This document shows positions 48,601 through 60,600 of a DNA stretch of 64,000 bases, in pieces. The stretch's first letter is position 1; each line of letters starts with the position of its first letter. The position numbers were made by a program, and so were the translations under genes. The notes below the pieces were generated by a model that was not told the origin of the DNA, searched no databases, and was given only the letters and a program-made list of their open reading frames with translations. Where the stretch lies: assembly GCA_947172415.1 (NCBI GenBank), contig OX359192.1, positions 2,110,501-2,174,500 of the forward strand, read 5' to 3'. Source of the stretch: Chondrosia reniformis (lineage: Eukaryota; Porifera; Demospongiae; Chondrillida; Chondrillidae).

Positions 48601-51600
48601 TATATGAGAAAATAATGTGGATCATAGGTTTTATGATGATCTGTAGACCATCCTCAGCTCACTCTGCTGTGGTAAAACACTGAACTAGCTGTCTCATACT
48701 CATTTTGAATGTAGAAATGAACCTTCTACTCTATCACAACCATCTATTGTATCTTGCATGCCTCTTCGTGTGTCTTTGTGAACTTGATTGGGTGAGCCGG
48801 AAATAAACCCCCATAATGGTTAGTAGGCTGCCATTTCATGTTTGTATATATATCTTCCTTTGTCCCAGAAAGGCTGGTCTTACATTGCCTAATGTAATCA
48901 ATAATATGGCTGACACCTGATGATTACGATCTCAATCAAAGTGCATCTATAGATGTGTTTAATACTGTGAGATTGCAAGGCTCGCCCCAGAATGTTTACA
49001 TTCTCCTAGTGTCTTTGTATAATTATTCATCCTGTTGAGAAGAAAGAAGGACAAGGAAGAAGATCTTCCTTGCCCTATTGATTTTTTGTTAATCAGTTTG
49101 TACTGTAGCTGAAATGTTTACTAGCTTCTCAGTCATGGTTACAAGTATCACATGTCCCGAGTGCCTTAGCAGGGAAAGGTATTTTGAGATTTCTAGGAAG
49201 TTAGATTTCCTGCAGGAATAGGCTTGAAACATCCTTAGGAGTTTCATTATTTGACTCTGATTTTTACCTCACCCACTCGTGTCTCATGAGGAGCACAAAT
49301 GAGTAAGAGGGTGGAACCAAAGTCTAAGTAAAGTGTGTCCAAATTAGATCATCTGTATTTTGTAAATCTAGAGTGCATAAACCTAAAAATACAACCTGCC
49401 TTCATTCTGTTGGTTGCCTAATCACAACCCTTATATAAAGCCATAGCTAACAGTTATGTTTTTAGTGTACTGCATGGACTGACTCTTGTTAAGAGACCAT
49501 CTTGCAGACAGCACTTTCCCATTGAATAAAACTGTAGTAGATACATTCTCTTTATGGATCCAGGCATGTTTGTACTTCCAAATACTGTATATTTAGGGTA
49601 GTACTCGAATTGAAATAATTTGGGTCTCATAGCTGTTTTATCTGAAACAATGTATTACATTTTTGTATTTTCCATGACTCTATAGTGTGTGAGTTATGTA
49701 TACACATCCATTCCATTGCTAACTTATACAGTGTAACCTGGATAATCCGCCACAATTCATTCAAGCACTTTTTTGGCGGAATATTGAGTTTGGCTGAATA
49801 TTGAGTTTGGCTGATTAACCAAATATCATCAAAAATGGATATGTTCAATAATATTTAAAGCCAGCTAAATGGAACGATAAACGATATTTGCTCCTGCGGT
49901 GCCGTCGAATTCTTCCTCTTATAGTCACATATCATTTTTTTCTAGGCGATTTCAGTCAGTCAGTTCTGGAACGCTTAGAGGCCATCTTTAGATTTACCTT
50001 GTATAATTAAAATCTTGACAAAAGCAGCTGATTACGAAGGTAGAAAACCCCTTTAAATATGCAATTGAGGTGAGAAAACAATGGCGGATGGTGGATTTGG
50101 CAGTTGGTGGATTACATAGATACTTCTAGTGTGCAAATAAATTCGTTCTATACAAACTCAGGTGGATTAGGCGGTTTGGTGTATTAAGTGGAGGGGGGTT
50201 ACACTGTATATTGCCACACTTCCACTGTAGTCTGTTCACAAACCAAAATTAGACCAGTTATGGTTAAAACATCAGTATTGTCTTAATTTACAATGTTTCA
50301 TGTTTTCTGGAATACGTAGTTTGGTCTATCAGGATATTGTAAACAAGAAAATAAAAATGTTCTATAATGCTAAGGGTGACAACAACCTGTGTTATATGAC
50401 AATATCCTGTGAAACCAATTTTACTGGATAACTTGATCAAGTCTGACTGTATCATACTTACTATGTAAAATGTACTGTATAGTGATGTGTACTTAGATAT
50501 CACTTTGTTACATGTGCTAAATATACGTATATGTGAGTGCCGCCAGTAGAAATCCATAGGTATTTATCAAAAATGGCTGATATATATTTTCGATGTGGTA
50601 AAAATGTATACGGTATATTGATATTTTTAATTGATCATATCTCCTTTGTAAAGAAGTAAATTTCTCACAAACTTGGTGCACATGTTCTGTAAGGGCCATA
50701 TAAACATTTGCTAAGAAAAAGTCTAAGGTACCTATTTTGTGTTTGGTAAGGTTGGCTTCCTGATAGGTGGTGCTACCGTCTGCATTGTGAACCATCCTTG
50801 AGCTAACCATCTTCACTGTAGGAAGATTCTCAAACGAGGTTGAAGCTAGTTTCTCAATAGCTTTGCTTGTGTTCAGGATGGCCTCAATTGCCTCTACAAC
50901 ACACACATCATCCTGTTGAAGGACCTTGCACAGGATGGCAGCAGGCTTCAACAAATCATGAAATAAAGCACAGCCATGCACTCCGCCATTGCAAGAGGTA
51001 ACCCTTTAGTTTATGCCTGTCAACGGACTTGACTGCAGGATCCTCACTCAAGTTGACCAGATGGTTGAAGTATGCACCAAACCGGTTAACTACTCTCTCT
51101 AGAGCAGCCACCTTGTGAGCTATAAATCGTGTACCACAGGCACGAAGAGGTCTATCACCACCAGTAGTGGGCATCTGCATTGGCTCTAAGCACTCCTTCA
51201 ACTGATCAACAACATCTTCAAGCTCGCGACACTTTTTGGGGGACTTGTTGTAGAGGTAATACAATCTCATCAACATGTTATCTATTGAAGAGAACAGTGT
51301 GCCACTGAGTGCATCCTTCAAAGACAACTCCAGTCGATGTGCAAGACACCAGAAAACCACCACCCATGGAACAGACTGCTCAAGGTAGCCCCTCAATCCA
51401 CCAGCTGCTATATTAACAGAGGCACCATCACACCCAAACCCTACCAGTTTGTCCTCCCAGTCTACAATACCCACATGACTGACAGCTTTCTGGAGGCACT
51501 CAAACAAACCTTCAGCAGTGCTACGCTTGGGGTGCCTAACAGACAGAAATCTGTTACGGAAATGCACCTTGCCATCCTTAGCATATGGATCAAAGTACAG

Positions 51601-54600
51601 GGCTAGGTAAAGCTCATTCTCCACGTTGCCTGCATCCATGCTACCATCAGCTTGTAAGCTAAAAAACTTAGCTGATGTCAGTGCACCTACCAGAATCTCC
51701 TGCTGCTCCTTTGCGATATAGTCTACAAAGGTGGCACATGCTTGGTCATTCTTGTACCCCTGGCCCAAGTCCACCCCATGCCTCTCTTCCAACTCACACA
51801 GGGTCCACAAACACCATGTTATTAACATGGTGTTTGTGGACTGTACAGATGTGGTGGGCTGATTTTAAATGTAGTAAACCATCATGTACATACTGTAAAT
51901 CAAGAAATTCATATATTCTGCATGAAAGTCATGCAGTTTTAGTTTAAAGAGGATTTCTAGAAAATGCAATGTAATTTAATTCATGCAAATTCCCAATACT
52001 ATATGTTACAGTAATTATGTATGGCAAAATCCTGTGTGAGGTAATTCGTTTAAAGTTACACAATTCAGAATTACAGTGGGCTCTCATTTATCCGACGACA
52101 TTTGTTCCCAGCAAAATGTGCTGGATAAATGAGATGTCGGATAACAAATATAGACATACAGTTACCTTTATCATGGAAGAAAGACAGAAAGACAGTGCTA
52201 TATAGTACAAGCTCTTCAAAAGGAATAGATGCACTCATTGTGGGCCACAATAACAATGACACGACAGTAAACAAGAGATACACATAAGCATGCAATCATT
52301 CTCAAGGAGAGTCGTTCAAAAGCATGCATCTCACTAAGATCTAGTAAAATAGTCTGTCAGGGTGGTCTGCTTCACATTCTTAGTCTTGGCCAGTTGGATA
52401 TCCCTGATAATAGTACGCAGGAAACTGTAGCTCTGCTCTGTGAAGCCATCATGACTCTCAAGAGTTGCAAGGAGGCGTTCACATACGGGAATAGCTTCTG
52501 ATAAAGAATATGGCTCAATCACTTCAGGTTCTTCCTCACTGTTATCATCACTGTCTTGATCTTCATTCAACACTGGCGTATCCCCTTGAACAAGTCTTAT
52601 GATGTCCTCATCAGTCAGTGGCTCTTCTGTTGCATTTTCTTCTGGCATGTTGATGTACTCATCGAGGCTACAGGGGTTGTCAATGGATGCTATGTCTGCC
52701 AACTCTGATAATTCTGCTTGTGCTTCTTGTTGTTCAGCTGGTTGTGAGAGATTGGCTTGAATGGTTGCCAAGATTCCAGTGTGTGAAAAACAATTGGCAA
52801 TTGTTTGCTCCTTAACCATTGTCCATGCATCTTTAACAAAGTAGACAGCCTGCTTGAGATTGATGCGGTCAAACCTGCTCCTCTCGAGACTTTTCAGCCA
52901 CTCTGTGAAGACTGCAGCTGTCATTCATGCCTTGGTGTTATGATGGTATTGCACAACAGATTGCACAACAGATTGCACGTCAAACGTCTTGGGAAAACAC
53001 CGTGGTCTGGCTGCCTTTGCTATAACTAAAGGCTGCAGCTTGTCTGTCCCATCAGCATTGCAACACAGAGCCACTGTTATGCGCTGCTTACACTTCCTGG
53101 TACCTGAGACTGTTCCAGTTGCCAGGGTTTTGTTAGGCTCCAACCGAAAGAACAGACCCGTTTCATCCATATTGTAGATCGAGTCTAGTGAATATCCGTG
53201 CAAGGTCTCCCTCAGCTTCCTCCTTCCTTCTTCAACAATGTCTGCTCCTACACTGGCTGCCTCACCATGAATAACTCTCACCTTGATGCCATGACGTTTC
53301 TTAAAGCCTTGCAGCCACCCGCTGGAATAGGTCAATCCAATAACTCCTAACGATTCTCCAAACACTTTGGCTTTCTCCCGCAACATATCATCTGAAATGG
53401 ACAAACTTTGAGAGCGAATATTGCCGAACCAAATCCAAAGAGCCTCCTCTAGCTGCGCAAAACGTCCCTGACAGTGCTTGGTCGAGCTGGAGTCCTCAAC
53501 GCTGGCCCACTTGTCTGCATCACGAAGGATATCACTAATCGTTGTTCGCCCGATATCAACAGAATCTTCTTTAAAAATAAGTGAACGAATTTCTTCTTGT
53601 GTAGTCTTTGGGTGGCTCTTCTTGTAGGCACATATCTTCTTCTTCAAAGGAACCGAGATAGAAACTCTGGCACGCTTGGAACTTGATTTTGTAGCCATAC
53701 TTCAAAGTCGGACGGATAAGTGGGAAATGTATGGAGAATCAGCGCGTGGTTCCCACGCTGCAGTGCCGGATACGGATATCCCAGTTTCGGATAACTCAGT
53801 ATAATTTCCTATACTTTTGTATGGCAAAATTTTTGTTCCTAGTTCAAACACCGGATATATGAGATTTCCGGATAAATCAGGTCCGGATAAATGAGAGCCC
53901 ACTGTATATAATACACTCAAACACCTCTTATCCAGACGCCTCTAATCCGGATTAGCCTGTCTACCGGATGACCTAAACATTGCACTACGTTCATTTTCGC
54001 CTAAAGTTGTATCGATTTATCTTAAGTTTGCAAGGTTAGGAAGATGGCAGAGACTCCATTCCAAGTAAGCGATATTTGGAAAGATCGCGAGAAAATCAAG
54101 AACTCGATGTCTTCTGTAGATTCTATCGATCTGTCACGCTTTCTACATACTTCGTGAACTGTTCTAGTATACGGATTTTTCTCACTTATGGACAGGGTCT
54201 GGTCCCAAGGTGTCCGTAATAGAGGCGTTTGAGTGTATTACGATATATCCTCTCTCTCTATGTACAAGTACGTATACATACATACATGAATACAAGATCA
54301 AATGACAATTTATTATGTACACACTTGGACTTGCATCTTGAGAATGCCAATCATTTTTTGTGAAATTATTGACTCAAGCATCTTTTTTATGACTGGTGTG
54401 AAGTTCTACTGTAAGTTTAAATGGATGTGAAGCCATATGGTTGTACTATTTAATAAAATTAGGTACATCTGTATATATTTGTGTTTGGTATTTATTAGCA
54501 ACATCCTAATCAAGTATTGGCACAACGTCGGAGAGAGTCAACCACCATGAGGGCTACAGGAGGTATGCAAGGTGGAGGACAAGTTGGAAGGAGTTCACCC

Positions 54601-57600
54601 ACCCCATCTGTCCAGCAAAGTGAGAGCCTGCCTCCTGGCTGGGAGGCAAGACACACTGAGGATGGAAGGGTGTACTATGTGTGCCACAACAGTAGAACTA
54701 CCACTTGGACACACCCTGGTCAGGACCTTGGACCGCTATCTCGGGGTTGGGAAAAGAAGACGGCTCCTGATGGACGAACATACTTTATTGATCACAGTTA
54801 GTCTGCATCTAGCTCATTTAATGTGATCTAAATAATGGATGCGGCAATCAAATGACAATTTCACTGTAGCAATTATATATATTTTTGATTGTATAATGTG
54901 TAGAGCTGTATGTATGCCATAGCACATTGTGCATTTCTGTAATTGGTCCATGTACTGTAGGAGTAGTTCTGTTTAATTCTACATATGTTTATATAAAGGC
55001 TAGCTGCAGTACTGTCAGAACTGGGTGATTTGTGTATTGTATGTATACTTGATTTAATCTTTTTTGTAGACACTCGTACTACTTCCTGGGAAGATCCTCG
55101 GATTGCTGCAAGAAACAAGACAGATGCTCCAGTTAGTATAGTAACAGATATTGTTGTAGTGTAGACTTTAGTCATGCATGTCGCAATCTTTGGTTGCAGA
55201 CTCTTCAATATTCAAGAGACTACAAGCAGAAGTACACACATTTCAAATCAAAACTTATGTCAATCTTAAAAATTATAATAAATCTTCATCTTTGAAAATG
55301 CCAGATTTTCCTTAGCTATCAGGTATGCAATGTCAAATTTCCGCTTTACCTTCAGCTCGGCATCAGCGTCCAGCTTGTACAGGGCCTTAGTGATAGGCGC
55401 GTATTCGATCACATCAGCGGAGCTCTGCTTCTTGAAAAGAAGCATTGCTCGCTTGTGCATGTCGGTAGTAGCGTGGTCTTTGTAGCTGGACGCTGTCAGA
55501 TTCTTGGAACCAACAACAAATGCAGGGTTATAGTTGCGCATTCCTCGAAGTTTCTCGTTGAATTCGGCGCACACACAGCACTTCAGCGTTGCGATATACT
55601 CGCGATCCACCTTCTCGTACCTTAACCACACAGACGTATCCATAGCTCTGTCGCTCTCTGAGATCCACTTATCAACGGTTTTCACCGTTACTCCGCACTT
55701 CTTTGCTGGTACTTTATCCGTTTCAGAGGCAACTGTGCCACACTTTTGACCAGACATTTTTCCGCTCGTGTACAAGTTTGATCGGTCACGCAGCATAATT
55801 AACCAGAAATTGTCCGATGACCGGACATTATCACAAGCCCTGCAGTGTCAGCAGATAAACATGTTAATATAATGAGTAATGTAAAGTTGTGTATGTAATA
55901 TGATTATTCAACAATTTTTCAATAACCATCTTTTTGCTTAATTGCTAACAAATCAAATCAGATCAGTAGGTACACATATGTTATAGACTAACTGTTTGGA
56001 GCTGTTAATTCCCGAGATTTGACTGGTAACAGCATGGCTTGCCGTGTATAACCATATACCAGACCATTGTACATACTGTACTAGCTTCTATCAAGTTAAC
56101 TACAGTAGTGGTTGTGGGGGGAAGCAACAAATTTCCCTACGTAGATATTAATAATTTCCCTACTACTGTATATACATAGCAACTATTTTATTGAATTTAA
56201 ATATACATTACACTATACTAATACACTTAACTGTATTTGTAGGCTGAAATGGTGAAGTTGTTACTAAGTCACAATTGTGAGGTAGACCCAGTTGATGACT
56301 ACCTGCAGACACCTCTACACAAGGCTACTATAAATCAAGATGTTGAATTGTGCAGAATTTTGGTAAGGCCTGCAGTAATTAACATATTTAGTGCATCTAG
56401 AATATCTTTGGAATGGTTCATCTTTAGTTTTTTGAGTGTCTAGAGAAGCAGTTTGTTTGTTTTTGGAATTTGACGATTCAACCCTGGGGGATCTTCCTCA
56501 ACGACTTAAGACCCCAGGGTAAAAACGTCTGATTTAAAAAAAAAACTGCTCTAGATGCTCAAAAGACTAAAGATGAACCTCCATTTAGAATATATAAGTA
56601 TATATGGTTAAAGTAAATACGTATACATGGTATATATATACATGTTATGAGTTTTTTGTATTCACTATTAGCTCAAACATGGTGCTGATGCTAACAAACC
56701 AGACATAACGAATGAGAGCCCATTGCAATTGGCCTCTACAGTAAGTTAAGAGCTGATTAATTTATAACAGTAATCACACTGGAAGAACTGCATACATAAA
56801 CACCATTATGTATGCAAAAATCTTCAAAAGTGGATCTTATTCCACTTATATTGTCTTCATTCTCATAAGTTAAACAGTACAATGTTATATGTAGACATCT
56901 TATTCATTTAACAATCTATGTAAAACTAAATGTAATTAATTAATATATTGGTAATTTCTTTGCTTATATGAACATACCTGTACACTTTTCATGTTTTCTT
57001 TTGTCTCTACAGAATCTTTTGCTAAAAGATAATACCGAATTACTGAATGTTCTTCAAACTGTCAAGAAAGAACACAACATAAATTCTAATTCTTTAGAAG
57101 CTGCTCCCCTGAACTCTAGCGAAGCTCCAGACAAGTATGATGGTGACATACAAGAACCTACTGTGAGTTACATAGTTAATCTGTCTAGCTGAAGTTTACA
57201 TTAACACTTGTAATAGCTTATTGATAAATAATATATTGTATACTTTTAGCAATCAGATGTGGAAGATGAAGCTAATGTTATCAAAGACAATAAACCTGAC
57301 CAACAAGTAAGAAAAGATGTTAATTATATTTAGGAGAGTTCTATCAAATGTAAAGATTTATTAACTTTGAAATTACTGTTTTTCTATCAATTCTAGTTAT
57401 GGTATGAGGAATATGAGAAAGCTCGTAATGCACGTGGAGCTGTTGTTGTTAACCTGAGTAGAGTGGTACTGACTGGATCCCCCGAAGTGGGAAAGTCTTC
57501 TTTCAAGTACCTTCTTGTTTACAACAAATCAAAAGAGATGAACACAAGTACTGGAGTACTGGAGAGACCAGAAGTAGTAGCTGTGACTTCTGAACAATTC

Positions 57601-60600
57601 CATGTTGACCAGTCTGTCTGGACACTGATCACAGAGACCGAGATGGAGGAATCAGTCCGCAAAACCATTCAGGAAGATGAATTTATGGAAAAGCCAACCT
57701 TCCCTGCTGCTGAAGAAACTGAGCTGAAGCCAAAAGTGCAATCTTCTGAAATTCTGCCATCTCCTGAATCTGCCTCAACAGAGCACATTAGTGAAGCCTC
57801 TCCTCCAGACACCTTGCCACATAGCTCTGAGAGGGAACCACACCTTACTGCTACTGCAATGCCACAAAAAGATCAACCTAGAGATATTGTATCTCTTTTG
57901 ATTGAAGCTCGAGAAGAGCTCCTGAAGACCACTGATGTAGGTCAGCTGAGTCTGAAAGAGAATACCTTTGTCCATCTTTTGGACACTGGTGGGCAACCTG
58001 TGTTTCAAGATGCCTTGCCCTTCCTGCTCACCTTACCAGCTACATACGTCAATGTCTTTAATGCCTCAGTCGACCTCAACGACCCTATTAAGGTTACCTA
58101 CCGCCCTGAACCTGGTTCAACACAGTCCATTTCTTGTTTTCAAAGTGGCTTGGAAATGATGATGTACCAGCTATCCAGTGTGTACACAATGAAATTCAAG
58201 AAAGCCAAGCTTCCTCAAGGAATCCAGGAACCTGATTTCAGGATCTTCATAGTGGCCACTCACAAGGACAAGCTGCTTGAAAGAGAGAATTATCAGGAAT
58301 TCCTACGAGCTAACACAGCATGCTTGAATCAGTTGGAGGGCAAGCCTTACTTTAGCCACATTGTTCAAACCAGTGAAGGGAATATTGCTTTCCTTGTTGA
58401 TAACCTGATGTACAAAGAAGATGGTAGATCTACCACAAGCAATGATCAGGAATTTGTGAATAAACTCCGCTCCCTACTTTCTGCCAAAAATGGCTGTCTT
58501 CAGTTTGAAATGCCTTTAATGTGGTTCCTACTTGATGCCATCACAAGCCGTACCAAGCAGAAGTACATTCAGTTTGATGATCTCAAAGCATTCTGCCTCT
58601 GCAGCGGTTATATCGACAAGAAAGATGCTGACAAGCAGTTCCTAGCCTTACTTCGTCTGTTCCATGTGCTAGGGCTGTTTGCTTACTATGAGCTACAACC
58701 TGCAACTCCAGCTAACAACTGGATCTGTACCGATGTTACCGTGTTTTTCAAGGAGCTATCAAAGCTTCTTTCCATTCCGTTTTACAAAATCAAGCCTGAT
58801 TCACACCAAGCAACAAAGCAATTTAAAACATTTGGCTTAATAAGTACACAAGATTATCCTGCCCTATTTAAAGAATTAGGAATCAGCCCTGATGTTCCTA
58901 CTGACTGGCTCCTGCAGGTTTTTAATAAACTCCACCTTTCTACAAAGATAGAATCAAGCCCAGATATTTATTTTATGCCAATTGTTTTGCCTAATAGAAG
59001 CACAGAGATTCCACAGCATTGCTGTGTGATTGAAAATCTGTGCTTTACCTACAATTACACAACTACTGAATGGTCTCAAGATCTTCTTGACATCCCGAGA
59101 GGAATCTTTTGCAAGCTAGCAGTTCAGCTGGTCAACAGTGGTAGGTATAAACCTTGCCCTGAGGAGTCTGATAAGTCAACAATCAAGATTCTTGGGAATG
59201 GCCTAGAGCTCTACTTGATAGAAAGACCAGGCCGGATAGAGGCAGCAGTCCTCTGCAGTGAATACTTCTTTTCAGATGAAGAAGGACTAGATAACAAATT
59301 GAAGAAGCTCCATGAGCAGTGTAAAATCATCAAAACTGACCTAACATCTGGTATTGAAAATGCTTGCCAAACAATTCTAGGAAAGGAATTCCTGAAGGCC
59401 ATTAATCTTCAGATTGGTTTTTTGTGTGATTGCTTGCAGGGTAGTCCACACTTGGCTGTGCTCATCAAACAGAGTACCTCCCTCAATTGTACCCATTCCA
59501 AAGGTGGATTTAGACCAGGTACCTGCAGAAGGAAGATATGGTTGCACCTGCCTAAAGGAAGAGATCTAAAGGTGTGGTTTACAGTGAACTTTCTATAATG
59601 CATGCGCAGCTCCCTTCAAAGGAAATGAAATTCTTTTCTGTCATTATACCTCATCATTTTACTGTAGTACAATGCAGAATAGGGTGGTATCTGAGTTATT
59701 AAAACTTGAATACCTCCCTATTGCTTCCTAGATACCTCCCTATTCCTTACTAGATACCTCCCTATTCCTTACTAGATACCTCCCTATTCCTTACTAGATA
59801 CCTCCCTATTGCTTACTAGATACATTAATCCTATTCCTTACTAGATGCCTCCCTATTCCTTACTAGATACCTCCCTATTCCTTACTAGATACCTCCCTAT
59901 TCCTTACTAGATACATTCCTATTCCTTACCAGATACCTCCCTATTCCTTACTAGATACCTTCCTATTCCTTACTAGATACCTCCCTATTCTCACTAGATA
60001 CCTCTCTATTCCTTACTAGATCCTCACTATTCCTTACTAGATACCTCCCTATTCCTTACTAGATACCTCCCTATTCCTTACTAGATACCTCCCTATTGCT
60101 TACTAGATACATTCCTATTCCTTACTAGATGCCTCCCTATTCCTTACTAGATACCTCCCTATTCCTTACTAGATACCTTCCTATTTCTTACTAGATACAT
60201 TCCTATTCCTTACCAGATACCTCCCTATTCCTTACTAGATACCTCCCTATTCCTTACTAGATACCTCCCTATTCCTTACTAGATACATTCCTATTCCTTA
60301 CCAGATACCTCCCTATTCCTTACTAGATACCTTCCTATTCCTTACTAGATACCTCCCTATTCTTACTAGATACCTCCCTATTCCTTACTAGATACCTCCC
60401 TATTCCTTACTATATACCTCCCTATTGCTTACTAGATACATTCCTATTCCTTACTAGATGCCTCCCTATTCCTTACTAGATACCTCCCTATTCCTTACTA
60501 GATACCTTCCTATTCCTTACTAGATACATTCCTATTCCTTACCAGATACCTCCCTATTCCTTACTAGATACCTCTCTATTCCTTACTAGATACCTCCCTA

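Noticed and set aside
49627..50557. Minus-strand frames at 49627-49848 and 50288-50557
   Set aside because: They fall in MITE and decayed intron sequence and show no domain or hydrophobic pattern that would support a gene.
51337..51947. Plus-strand frames across the hAT and Tigger transposases (also 52805-53029, 55534-55749)
   Set aside because: Antisense shadows of the minus-strand transposase sequences.
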